In this document: piece by piece, positions 7,219-15,106 of the stretch
Layout: each line of letters starts with the position of its first letter
Numbering within the stretch: position 1 is the stretch's first letter
Source: an uncultured Oscillospiraceae bacterium
GTDB taxonomy: Bacteria; Bacillota; Clostridia; Oscillospirales; Acutalibacteraceae
Reading direction: 5' to 3'
NCBI GenBank assembly: GCA_900540305.1
Contig: UQFL01000036.1
Span: 1 to 22,058 of the forward strand
Length of the DNA: 22,058 nt
Translations under genes and position numbers: made by a program
Notes under the pieces: model-generated
The model's database searches: none
What the model was told of the DNA's origin: nothing
The model's input: the letters and a program-made list of their open reading frames with translations, nothing else

Positions 7219-7839
7219 ATTCATCCCGCCTTTTTTATTTTTAAAGGATTTTTCCACTCCTGCCTCTCTTTGAGCTGGCACGGCAACAAAACTGAACTCA
7301 TATGCATCGCTCACATCGTCAAGAACAGTAAAGCAGGTTTTTGAAGAATACTCCCTGCCTGCAATATGTTTGCAGTACTGTGTGTTTCTGTCTGCTGAGC
7401 ATATAGAACAGGTGCGTGTTTTAACAGAGCAGGAAATGGAAATCTCTTTTTTTATTCCTGCGTCAACCGCAGTTATAAAGTCCTCCGTACTGTCTGTTCT
7501 AACCATATACGCCTTGGCTTTGAGTGCATAATAATCCTCTCCGTCCGCCGTTTTTCTGCCTGCAATTTTTTCAACTCTCGTTTCAAAAATTCTCGCCTGC
7601 TGGTCGTCCGATTTCATAGAATGGTCTTTAATCCCCGTTTTGCCCACAAAAAGCTTCGCAAGCTGATTGAGCGCATTAACTGAAAACTTTTCAAAATCCC
7701 TGTCAACATCATTGTTGCACAGCGTAACCTCAAACACATAAAGGCTGTCCTTTGGAAAATCCTTTCTTGTAAACTGCCTGATTTTTTCATAATCGCTGTC
7801 GCTCGGGGTGTACCCCTTGCACACATATCCCTGTGTCAA
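6871..7839 (-). CDS. XkdF-like prohead protease fused to scaffold-like C-terminus
   Basis: 322 residues; start overlaps the portal stop by 4 nt. Residues about 30-195 look like an XkdF/HK97-type prohead serine protease: VFEVTLCNNDVDRDFE, then GKTGIKDH with candidate catalytic His73, and KKEISISCSV with candidate catalytic Ser134 or Ser136. Between and after these is a metal-ligand cluster C144-x2-C147-x8-C156-x-H158, seen in some related phage proteases. Residues about 206-322 are charged, Lys/Glu-rich and helical, as in scaffolding domains. Such proteases cleave the scaffold and capsid during maturation. An in-frame internal start (7218) may give a separate scaffold. Catalytic assignments are inferred from family pattern. 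Confidence 0.75.
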   Translation of the reverse strand: MTQGYVCKGYTPSDSDYEKIRQFTRKDFPKDSLYVFEVTLCNNDVDRDFEKFSVNALNQLAKLFVGKTGIKDHSMKSDDQQARIFETRVEKIAGRKTADGEDYYALKAKAYMVRTDSTEDFITAVDAGIKKEISISCSVKTRTCSICSADRNTQYCKHIAGREYSSKTCFTVLDDVSDAYEFSFVAVPAQREAGVEKSFKNKKGGMNMNDIKKCLEGENEVMLSREEANELSKCFSQMEEEAQLGREYRKTLVKELMKLCSKAFPQMDLAAFKSVADIMTSKELIAFKNAFEKRSAEENKPSLQLAKAKSTDKKADYSQFRI

Positions 7840-8966
7840 TCGGAAACCTCCTTTAAAATATTATCCGCCTGGGCATTGTAAAGGCGTGCTTTGGCAAGCT
7901 CTGTTTCATCCTGAAGAGTGATATTTGCCCACTTAACGCTTACTGGTAAAAATACGGATTTTATTTCAAGGTATTTCCTTGCTATTTTCATAAGCACGGG
8001 CGTTATGATTTTTCTGTAAGCCTCAAGCTCTGTTGTGAGCATATCCGCCTGCTGCTGACTCATTCTTTCCGTTGTAGACCACGAAAGCCCCAGCATATAC
8101 GGCGGAAGTCCCGTTTTTGCAATAATCTGCTCCATAAGCTGCTTTACGGGAATCTCGCTTGAAAGAACATTGTTGTCCGCCCCGATAACCTGAACGCTGA
8201 CATCGCCTACCGCAACAAAATCCTTAACGGAATCCCTGCTGCTCATAGCGTCCTGCCAAGCCTTGCAAATCTGATTTGCACGCTCCCTCGCAAGTCCTGC
8301 GTCCTCGGAATCATCCGTCGGCTTGTATGTAACTGCATACCTGAGATTTCCTGCGTGCTCCCAGTTTTCGCCTATCGTGTTGTAGATAGTCAAAAGCACA
8401 TCGGAAATAAACGGCAGTCCCCTCAAAAGACTTGTGCCGAGAATCTCACCGGGCTGAGGATTGAGCGCAGAAAAAAGAATAAGTTCCTGATTTTCTATCT
8501 TCTTTCCCGAATTATAAAATTCAATGTCAAGATTGTTTTTCGCTCTCTTTACCTCAAGCGCCTCAAGCTCTGCGTTATAAAGCGCATAAAGCTGATAATC
8601 ATTAGCAACGATTTCACCCGCCGCAGTGCCGTAAGTGAGCAGGTCTGACATATAGGTTGAAACAAAAGCGCTGATACCCGTTTGATTTCCGCCTACATTT
8701 ATATTTTCAAAAAAATCGTTCATATCACGGTCAACAGCCTCGTTGCCCGTTTCAAACTCAAAGTCATTCATAAGCCTGATAATCTTGAGTATCGCCGCGT
8801 CAATTATCGGCACGCTTTCTCTGAGCGAGCCGTAAATTCTGTTGTTTACACCCATAGGGGTAAAGCAGTTAAGCTGCCAGTAGGGATGATTTGAATAAGC
8901 GCTTGTCTGCACCGCAGAGGCGGAAACCTTGTCCTTTGACGCCTTTTTACTGCTGAATAAGCCCAA
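7836..8966 (-). CDS. Phage portal protein (XkdE-like)
   Basis: 376 residues, following the large terminase by 4 nt. Portal features: an N-terminal IYGSLRESVPIIDAAILKIIRLM helix region, the YMSDLLTYGTAAGEIV segment ('G-x-x-x-x-E-I' of portals), PGEILGTSLLRGLPFISDVLL, and IAKTGLPPYMLGLSW, which matches the conserved portal motif 'fGIPp-x-llg'. The C-terminal helical part (TTELEAYRKIITPVLMKIARKYLE) corresponds to the wing/clip helices. The portal is the 12-mer ring for DNA entry and the docking point for terminase and connector. Appears full length. Confidence 0.88.
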   Translation of the reverse strand: MGLFSSKKASKDKVSASAVQTSAYSNHPYWQLNCFTPMGVNNRIYGSLRESVPIIDAAILKIIRLMNDFEFETGNEAVDRDMNDFFENINVGGNQTGISAFVSTYMSDLLTYGTAAGEIVANDYQLYALYNAELEALEVKRAKNNLDIEFYNSGKKIENQELILFSALNPQPGEILGTSLLRGLPFISDVLLTIYNTIGENWEHAGNLRYAVTYKPTDDSEDAGLARERANQICKAWQDAMSSRDSVKDFVAVGDVSVQVIGADNNVLSSEIPVKQLMEQIIAKTGLPPYMLGLSWSTTERMSQQQADMLTTELEAYRKIITPVLMKIARKYLEIKSVFLPVSVKWANITLQDETELAKARLYNAQADNILKEVSD

Positions 8967-8970
8967 ACTT

Positions 8971-10227
8971 TCACATCCTTTCTACCGCAAATGTATAGAT
9001 ACCGCCTGATTTTTTCCCGTTTAAAACGGTTGAAACAAAATAGCGTATATCATCCATTGCGTGGTCGTTTTCTTTTTTCGGCGCGTCTCTTTTAATGCCG
9101 TTATCCCAGCGGTAAACGGAAAATTCCCTTATTGTGTCCGCACAGCACGGGTAAAAAAGTATCTCCTCGTTTTTGAGCGCCTGGCAAACAAGGTTGATAC
9201 CCTTAACTACATCGTTATCCGCCTTTATAACCTTGTAGTCGCCGTGCCGTTTCACGGTTTGAATAAAGCTTGCCGCAGAGGGGTCTATTACAAGCGCTTC
9301 AATTTTTCTTGAACCTGCAAGCTTCAAAAGCTGTTCGTAATACTCCTCATCCGTAAGCTGAACTCCCGTATCTCTTGCGCTGTGATAATATTCGTCTATC
9401 CTGTACCATTTGCCTGAGGATTTTCCCCACAGACCGAGTGAAAACGGATTGACCGTTCCGTAATCGCAGGACAGATAATATTCCGAAAACGCGCCGCTGC
9501 TCTTTTTAATATGCCTGTCCCCTCTGAACATGGGATAAACAAGCCCGTCTGCCGCAACCCACTTGCCATCTATAAACCGCTCGTAAAAAGCGCCGCTGTA
9601 AAGGCTTTTGTATCTTCTTTTCACAGCCTGAGAAAGCGACGGATTATCGTCCATCGTGAAATGAAGATAAAGCATATTTTTCTGCTCTTTCTTTTTAATC
9701 CATTCGGTATAGAACCAATGAAACGGATGTTCAGGGTTGCAGTTGAACCAAAACCGCGCATTGTCAAGTGAGCATCTTGCAAGCGCCTGCTCAACAAAAG
9801 AACGGGGCATAAGAGCCACCTCGTCAAGCAGCACTCCTCCCAGGGTCATACCCTGAATCAGAGATGCGGAGGATTCATCCCGTCCGCCGAAAAGGTAAAA
9901 GCGGTTAACACGCCCGCCCTTTTCAATCTCTATGCAGTTTCGGCTCATTTTGTAATCGCAGTTAAATCCGAGGGAGATTAAGCTCGGTATAAGCGGCGTC
10001 ACCACATTTCGCCTCAGTGAAGCGATAGTCTTGCCGCAAACGGCAAATGAAGTATCGCTGAAACGGTAAAACGCCCAGCTTACAAATGAAATACTCATAC
10101 AAAGCGTTTTGCCCGAGCGAATTGCGCCGTCGCAGATAATTCCGTTTTTGCTCTTTGCGGGGCTGTTGTCGCACCACCATGTCAAAACGGCGAGCTGTTT
10201 TTTTGAAAACGGTACAAACTTATTCAT
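8971..10227 (-). CDS. Terminase large subunit (XtmB-like), packaging ATPase/nuclease
   Basis: 418 residues, both domains present. ATPase: Walker A GAIRSGKT at residues 34-41, Walker B VLLDE at 132-136, coupling motif region FNCNPE at 161-166. Nuclease: D255 in SCDYGTVNPF, D315 in VIDPSA and the D392-D393 pair in HAMDDIRY, which together fit the three-metal-ligand RNase H-like site. It moves DNA into the prohead and cuts it. Start at 10227 overlaps the small-subunit stop by 8 nt. All key residues are retained, so packaging of DNA seems possible even though tail genes are missing. Confidence 0.93.
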   Translation of the reverse strand: MNKFVPFSKKQLAVLTWWCDNSPAKSKNGIICDGAIRSGKTLCMSISFVSWAFYRFSDTSFAVCGKTIASLRRNVVTPLIPSLISLGFNCDYKMSRNCIEIEKGGRVNRFYLFGGRDESSASLIQGMTLGGVLLDEVALMPRSFVEQALARCSLDNARFWFNCNPEHPFHWFYTEWIKKKEQKNMLYLHFTMDDNPSLSQAVKRRYKSLYSGAFYERFIDGKWVAADGLVYPMFRGDRHIKKSSGAFSEYYLSCDYGTVNPFSLGLWGKSSGKWYRIDEYYHSARDTGVQLTDEEYYEQLLKLAGSRKIEALVIDPSAASFIQTVKRHGDYKVIKADNDVVKGINLVCQALKNEEILFYPCCADTIREFSVYRWDNGIKRDAPKKENDHAMDDIRYFVSTVLNGKKSGGIYTFAVERM

Positions 10228-10552
10228 TTATACTCTCTTCCACGGACGCCGCAACGCTTTTTGCGCCCTCTTCAAGCGCACGGTAAAAGCTCAGCGGTTC
10301 AGACGCCGAGCCGCTGTCCAGCTCTCTGAGTTTTTCGAGCGCCTTTATCCTGTCAAAAAATTTAATCTCCATGCCGCCGCCCCTCGGCCGCTTTATCTCG
10401 CTGATATTGTAGAGATTGAATTTCGGCAGTTTTTCAAGTATTTCGTTTTCGTCTGCAAAGAGGAGCATAACCGCGTCCTGTATTTCACCGAAAGCAAGGC
10501 GCTTTAAGCCGTCGCGGACCTCCTCCTGAACAGTTTTCTTTTTTCTTCCCAT
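10220..10552 (-). CDS. Terminase small subunit-like, short
   Basis: 110 residues; ATG at 10552 preferred over an in-frame TTG one codon earlier because GGAGG ends 6 nt before it. The N-terminus is very basic (GRKKKTVQEEVRDGLKRLAFG). The C-terminal half contains KFFDRIKALEKLREL, resembling the 'DKxKALExLGKHLGL' motif near the end of XtmA/Terminase_2 small subunits. PBSX-type small subunits are often longer and carry an N-terminal helix-turn-helix; none is evident here. It lies directly before the large subunit with an 8-nt overlap. First gene of the phage operon; packaging-site recognition is inferred from position. Confidence 0.65.
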   Translation of the reverse strand: MGRKKKTVQEEVRDGLKRLAFGEIQDAVMLLFADENEILEKLPKFNLYNISEIKRPRGGGMEIKFFDRIKALEKLRELDSGSASEPLSFYRALEEGAKSVAASVEESINE

Positions 10553-10573
10553 CAAATTACCTCCGATTACGAT

Positions 10574-10591
10574 TGAAAGGAAACCCTTTCA
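10574..10591. promoter_or_regulatory. 7-bp inverted repeat upstream of terminase
   Basis: TGAAAGG / CCTTTCA separated by 4 nt, about 20 nt upstream of the small terminase start and just after the hyd terminator. No convincing promoter hexamers are seen between terminator and start. It may be an operator or mRNA hairpin; no direct evidence. Confidence 0.3.
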
Positions 10592-10602
10592 CTAATAGAC
10601 GG

Positions 10603-10643
10603 AAAAAGGCGTCCGTATAGCGTAAAAGCACTATACGGACGCC
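10603..10643 (-). terminator. Strong intrinsic terminator after hydA
   Basis: Perfect 13-bp stem (10608-10620 with 10631-10643, containing GGCGTCCGTATAG) around a 10-nt loop, followed on the minus strand by TTTTT. It lies 92 nt past the hydA stop and 51 nt before the small terminase start, so it separates the host operon from the phage genes. Confidence 0.9.
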
Positions 10644-10734
10644 TAAAAAAGTCCTGATTTATTTTTTTATTCACCAAGCGAGAATAATTTAGCCGTTTTT
10701 GAAAAAACACAAGCTATGTTCATCTCAACGGACT

Positions 10735-12450
10735 TTAATATTTTTCCCTCGGTGTGTATGAAGTGTGAAGAAGATGATGAGCCTTTTCGCTGTTGGGGCT
10801 TCCCAAAAATTCTTTATACAGCCTTTCCACAACGGGAGACTCGTGCGAACGCCTGATTTTGAGCTGAGCGTCCTCGTCATAGAGCGCCTTTGCTCTGAGT
10901 TCTCTAATGGGAACAGTATTTCTTGTAGCGTCTCTCTGAATAGGCTGACCGCCGCCGTTAATACATCCGCCGGGGCACGCCATAATCTCTATAAACTGAT
11001 ATTCGGATTTACCGTTTTTCACATCTTCACATATCTGCCTTGCGTTTGCAAGACCGCTTGCCGCCGCAACCTTGATTTCAACGCCGGCAACATTATATGT
11101 AGCGCTTCTTATGCCGTGAACGCCTCTAACCTCGGAAAAATCAACAAGTTCAAATTCTCCGTCAAGGATATTCGCCGCCGTTCTGAGCGCCGCTTCCATA
11201 ACACCGCCCGACGCACCGAAAATAACGCCTGCACCCGATGCGGTATCAAACGGAGAATCAAACTCTTCATCTTTTAAGCCTGCAAAATTGATTGCCGCAC
11301 CGCTTATCATCTGTCCGAGCTCCCTCGTAGTTATTGCGGCGTTAACATCGCCCGCCATTTCGGGGCGTGTAATTTCAAATTTTTTCGCCGTGCAGGGAAT
11401 TACTGATACTACAAACAAATCATCGGGCGAAATGCCGTTCTTTTCACAATAATATGTTTTAAGAAGAGCGCCGAACATCTGCTGTGGTGATTTGCAGGTA
11501 GAAAGATTTCCGAGCAGTTCGGGATAATTATGCTCAAGGAATTTCACCCAGCCGGGACAGCAGGAAGTAAACATCGGAAGCGGCTTGTTGTTTTTGATTC
11601 TGTCAACAAGCTCGTTTGCCTCTTCAAGAATGGTGAGGTCTGCCGTAACATCCATATCAAAAACAGCGTCTGCACCGAGTCTTCTTATTGCACCGGGAAG
11701 TTTCTTTTCGACATTTGTGCCAATAGGCATATCAAACTCTTCGCCCAGCGTTGCCCTGATTGCAGGTGCGGTAAAGAAAACAACCTTTTTATTTGGGTCT
11801 GCAATCGCCTCCCACACATCGGGCACACTGCTTTTTTCATAAAGCGCACCGACAGGGCAGGATACTACGCACTGACCGCAGCCTACGCACGCTGTTTCCT
11901 GAAGCGGAATATCAAACGCACAGCCGATAGTTTTGTTATGCCCTCTGTTTCTCGGGCCTATAACGCCGACCGACTGTTTGTGACACATTGCGGTACAGCG
12001 CATACAGTGAATACATTTATTATTGTCACGCACAAGGTAGGAAGATGACAAATCAACCTCCTGTAACTTTTCCGTGTCGGGGAAACGGTCCTCGTCAACA
12101 CCGTAATCCTTGCAGAGTTTTTGAAGTTCACATCTGTCCGAACGCACACAGGAAAGACATTTTTTATGATGCTCCGAAAGCAGAAGTTCAAGAGTTGTCT
12201 GCCTTGACTGACGCACCTTTGGCGTATTCGTCCACACCTCAAGCCCCTCTTCAACAGGGTATACACATGACGCAACAAGACTTCTTGCGCCCTTTACCTC
12301 AACAACGCACACACGGCACGCGCCTATGCAGTTTATCTCCTTGAGATAGCAAAGTGACGGAATATCAATGCCTGCAAGCCTTGCGGCTTCAATAATAGTT
12401 GTACCCTCTTCAGCCTGAACGGGAATACCGTTAATTTTAAGTGTAACCAT
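10735..12450 (-). CDS. hydA: [FeFe]-hydrogenase catalytic subunit HydA
   Basis: 571 residues. It reduces protons to H2 (or the reverse) in the cytoplasm as part of the HydABC complex. Domains in order: plant-type [2Fe-2S] with C34, C45, C48, C62; His-ligated [4Fe-4S] with H94, C98, C101, C107; two [4Fe-4S] clusters C146/149/152/156 and C188/191/194/198; then the H-cluster domain with L1 TSCCPGW (295-301; C297 probable proton donor, C298 ligand), L2 PCTAKK (352-357) and L3 MACPGGC (490-496). All ligands are present. Start is 12 nt after hydB with AAGGAGG upstream. It ends with a short C-terminal extension and lacks the extra C-terminal [2Fe-2S] domain seen in some longer HydA (such as Thermotoga). 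Maturases HydE/F/G must be elsewhere. Confidence 0.96.
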   Translation of the reverse strand: MVTLKINGIPVQAEEGTTIIEAARLAGIDIPSLCYLKEINCIGACRVCVVEVKGARSLVASCVYPVEEGLEVWTNTPKVRQSRQTTLELLLSEHHKKCLSCVRSDRCELQKLCKDYGVDEDRFPDTEKLQEVDLSSSYLVRDNNKCIHCMRCTAMCHKQSVGVIGPRNRGHNKTIGCAFDIPLQETACVGCGQCVVSCPVGALYEKSSVPDVWEAIADPNKKVVFFTAPAIRATLGEEFDMPIGTNVEKKLPGAIRRLGADAVFDMDVTADLTILEEANELVDRIKNNKPLPMFTSCCPGWVKFLEHNYPELLGNLSTCKSPQQMFGALLKTYYCEKNGISPDDLFVVSVIPCTAKKFEITRPEMAGDVNAAITTRELGQMISGAAINFAGLKDEEFDSPFDTASGAGVIFGASGGVMEAALRTAANILDGEFELVDFSEVRGVHGIRSATYNVAGVEIKVAAASGLANARQICEDVKNGKSEYQFIEIMACPGGCINGGGQPIQRDATRNTVPIRELRAKALYDEDAQLKIRRSHESPVVERLYKEFLGSPNSEKAHHLLHTSYTPREKY

Positions 12451-12462
12451 TTCCGCCCCTCC

Positions 12463-14355
12463 TTATCTCTTTTCTATTGCGTCAAAGTGGCAGTTTCCCA
12501 TACAAAGACCGCATTTGATACATTTATCCGTGTCTATAGTATGCGGCTCTCTAACATTGCCTGTTATTGCTCCCACAGGGCAGTTGCGTGCGCAAAGCGT
12601 ACAGCCCTTGCACTTGTCGGGGTCTATCGTATATGAAAGCAGAGCCTTGCAAACATGGGCGGGGCAGTGCTTATTTTTGATATGCTCAAGATATTCGTCA
12701 CCGAATGCGTTGAGCGTTGAAAGTATCGGATTTGCCGCTGTCTGACCTAGTGCGCAAAGTGACGAACTCTTCATGTGATTTGAAAGCTCCTTGATTTTGT
12801 CAAGGTCCTCAACAGTTGCCGTGCCCTCTGTTATTCTTGTAAGATAATCAAGAAGTTTTTTAGTGCCTATTCGGCAAGGTGTGCATTTTCCGCAGCTTTC
12901 ATCAACGGTAAATTCAAGATAGAACTTTGAAATATCAACCATACAGGTATCTTCATCAAGAATAATCATACCGCCCGAGCCCATCATTGAACCGATTTCA
13001 ACAAGGTTGTCGTAATCAATAGGAACATCTATGTAATCTGCGCTGATACAACCGCCTGACGGTCCACCCGTCTGCGCCGCCTTGAATTTTTTGCCGTTCG
13101 GCACTCCGCCTCCGATTTCCTCAACTATTTCACGGATAGTTGTTCCCATAGGCACTTCAACTAGACCAACATTATTTATCTTTCCGCCGAGCGCAAAAAC
13201 CTTTGTGCCCTTTGATTTATCCGTTCCGATTGAAGAAAACCACTCGGAGCCTTTGAGAATAATAGGCGCAATATTTGCGTATGTTTCAACATTGTTTAGA
13301 ATAGTCGGCTTTCCGAAAAGACCTTTGATAGCAGGGAATGGCGGTCTCGGTCTCGGCTCGCCTCTGTTGCCCTCAATAGATGTCATAAGCGCAGTTTCTT
13401 CACCGCATACAAATGCACCTGCTCCAAGCCTTATCTCAATATCAAAATCAAAGCCCGATTCAAGAATATTTTTTCCGAGAAGTCCGTATTCCCTTGCCTG
13501 CTCAATGGCAATCTGAAGTCTTGAAACGGCAATGGGATATTCAGCACGCACATAAACATAACCCTGATGCGAACCGATAGTGTAACCTGCAATCGTCATC
13601 GCCTCTATAATTGCGTGAGGGTCGCCCTCCAAAACAGAACGGTCCATAAATGCGCCGGGGTCGCCCTCGTCTGCATTACAGCATACATATTTTATATCAT
13701 TGTCCTGCTCCATTGCAAACGCCCATTTTCTTCCCGTCGGGAATCCTGCGCCGCCTCTGCCCCTAAGTCCTGCGGCAAGAAGCTCGTCAATGACCTGCTG
13801 CGGCGTCATTTCATTAAGTACTTTCGCAAGCGCCTGATAAGCGTTTGCACCGATTGCTTCCTCAATATTTTCAGGGTCAATCATTCCGCAGTTGCGAAGC
13901 GCAATTCTCATCTGCTTTTTATAAAACGGCGTTTCGGAAAGCGGAATAGCCGTGCCATCTGAATGAACGGTTTCGGCATAAAGATATTTGTTTAAGGGCT
14001 TTCCGCCTTTTGCAAGGTGACCGCTTACTATCTCCGGAATTTCTTCAGGCGTAATCTGGCTGTAAAAAGCGCCCTCGGGATAAACAATCATAATAGGCCC
14101 TAAAGAGCAAAGACCGAAACAACCTGTTCTGACAACAAGCACATCGTCAATCCCCTGCTTTTCAAGTTCCTTTTTCATTGCCTTTATAACTTTTTTCGAG
14201 CCTGAAGAGGTACAGCCCGTACCTCCGCAGATAAGCACCTGTTTTCTGTACTGCGTATTCTTTTCAAGCTTTTCGCTCTCCTTGGCGGCAAGCTTTCTGA
14301 CCATAACAAGATCACGGTATTTTTCTCTTATTTCATTAAGTTCACTTATTGTCAT
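12463..14355 (-). CDS. hydB: Hydrogenase NAD(H)/flavin subunit HydB (NuoF-like)
   Basis: 630 residues from the ATG at 14355, which overlaps the hydC stop by 14 nt and gives the conserved TISELNEIREKYRD opening; an upstream in-frame start would extend into hydC. Domains: thioredoxin-like [2Fe-2S] with C43, C48, C79, C83; NuoF core with the FMN-binding GLRGRGGAGFPTG (196-208) and NADH-site GAGAFVCGEETAL (311-323); [4Fe-4S] ligands C488, C491, C494, C534; a CPAHVC segment (564-569) that in homologues is near a metal site; and a C-terminal ferredoxin domain with two [4Fe-4S] clusters (C582/585/588/592, C612/615/618/622). It exchanges electrons with NAD(H), and with HydA and HydC probably couples NADH and ferredoxin oxidation to H2 production (bifurcation/confurcation). 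Confidence 0.95.
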   Translation of the reverse strand: MTISELNEIREKYRDLVMVRKLAAKESEKLEKNTQYRKQVLICGGTGCTSSGSKKVIKAMKKELEKQGIDDVLVVRTGCFGLCSLGPIMIVYPEGAFYSQITPEEIPEIVSGHLAKGGKPLNKYLYAETVHSDGTAIPLSETPFYKKQMRIALRNCGMIDPENIEEAIGANAYQALAKVLNEMTPQQVIDELLAAGLRGRGGAGFPTGRKWAFAMEQDNDIKYVCCNADEGDPGAFMDRSVLEGDPHAIIEAMTIAGYTIGSHQGYVYVRAEYPIAVSRLQIAIEQAREYGLLGKNILESGFDFDIEIRLGAGAFVCGEETALMTSIEGNRGEPRPRPPFPAIKGLFGKPTILNNVETYANIAPIILKGSEWFSSIGTDKSKGTKVFALGGKINNVGLVEVPMGTTIREIVEEIGGGVPNGKKFKAAQTGGPSGGCISADYIDVPIDYDNLVEIGSMMGSGGMIILDEDTCMVDISKFYLEFTVDESCGKCTPCRIGTKKLLDYLTRITEGTATVEDLDKIKELSNHMKSSSLCALGQTAANPILSTLNAFGDEYLEHIKNKHCPAHVCKALLSYTIDPDKCKGCTLCARNCPVGAITGNVREPHTIDTDKCIKCGLCMGNCHFDAIEKR

Positions 14356-14851
14356 CAGCTTCACCGTCCTCCATATATTTCTCAAGAATTACATCAACCT
14401 TGTCAGGAGTAAGGTGTCCGTAAACCTCATCGTCTATCATAATAACAGGCGCAAGTCCGCACGCACCTACACAGCGACACGAATCTATGCTGAACAGCCT
14501 GTCGGGAGTGCATTCCCCGTTTTTTATACCAAGCTTTTCTTCAAGTCTTTCAAGAATTTTATCTGCGCCTTTAACATAACACGCCGTACCGAGACAAACA
14601 GATATTCTGTGTTTCCCTTTCGGCGTAAGGTTAAACTGGCTGTAAAAAGATGCCACACCGTAAACATCGCAAATCGGAATATTCAGCACCTGAGAAATTC
14701 TTTGCTGAATTTCATACGGAAGATAACCGTATATCCCCTGTGCCTCCTGCAATACGGGCATAAGATGCCCCGGAACATCCTTGTATTTTTCAAACACTTC
14801 CTGCAAAGCTTCCTTTTGCTCAAGTGTTTCTTCAAACAACGAAGCGTCCAT
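14342..14851 (-). CDS. hydC: Hydrogenase small subunit HydC (NuoE-like)
   Basis: 169 residues, the usual length of HydC/NuoE. It has a helical N-terminus, then a thioredoxin-like fold with a [2Fe-2S] site C86-x4-C91 and C127-x3-C131 (CLGTAC and CVGAC). VYGVASFYSQF (63-73) is the standard NuoE signature. Start at 14851 (MDASLFEE) is chosen because AAGGGGG ends 6 nt upstream; an ATG 21 nt further up has no good ribosome site. First gene of the hydCBA operon; a thioredoxin-like electron-transfer partner of HydB. The order hydC-hydB-hydA is standard for trimeric bifurcating-type hydrogenases in Clostridia. Confidence 0.94.
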   Translation of the reverse strand: MDASLFEETLEQKEALQEVFEKYKDVPGHLMPVLQEAQGIYGYLPYEIQQRISQVLNIPICDVYGVASFYSQFNLTPKGKHRISVCLGTACYVKGADKILERLEEKLGIKNGECTPDRLFSIDSCRCVGACGLAPVIMIDDEVYGHLTPDKVDVILEKYMEDGEADDNK

Positions 14852-14932
14852 ATAATACCCCCTTAAAAACATACCTCTTATTTTACAGTAAATTTTAACA
14901 AAAATCTATATATTTCTTATAAATTTATGTAT

Positions 14933-14956
14933 AAATTGATTAATTTTTGTCAATTT
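14933..14956 (-). promoter_or_regulatory. Candidate hyd operon promoter -35 and overlapping operator
   Basis: A perfect TTGACA (-35) lies on the minus strand at 14948-14953, about 100 nt before hydC. No good -10 is seen at 16-18 nt; the best TATAAG (14916-14921) is too far. The -35 overlaps a 7-bp inverted repeat AAATTGA-N10-TCAATTT, a possible repressor site. A separate half-site TTGTTAA nearer the gene resembles half of a Rex box, but the second half is missing. Confidence 0.3.
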
Positions 14957-15043
14957 GAACTAAAACAAGCTTTGATTTTAAACATTATATACAAGGATTT
15001 ATATTAATATTAAAAAAGATTGATACCTCTTTCTTAAATATGT

Positions 15044-15084
15044 AAAAAGAAAAAGCCCTTGAAGCCGAAACCAGCTTCAAAGGC
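15044..15084 (-). terminator. Intrinsic terminator of the three-TM protein gene
   Basis: An 11-bp stem (15055-15065 with 15074-15084; one position is a G-U wobble only in minus-strand RNA) followed on the minus strand by TTTTTCTTTTT. It lies just past the stop of the 15107-16954 gene. Confidence 0.85.
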
Positions 15085-15106
15085 TTTTGTAATTATATTT
15101 ATTTGT

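Noticed and set aside
10608..10643. Phage attachment site from the long inverted repeat
   Set aside because: The perfect stem with a T-tract on the minus strand is a standard terminator for hydA, and no second copy is present in the window.
10735..14851. Complex I fragment (NuoE/F/G)
   Set aside because: The third gene carries the H-cluster motifs TSCCPGW, PCTAKK and MACPGGC, so this is an [FeFe] hydrogenase operon.
14880..14905. Rex box upstream of hydC
   Set aside because: Only one half (TTGTTAA) fits; the second half does not match TTAACAA, so it is not called as a site.
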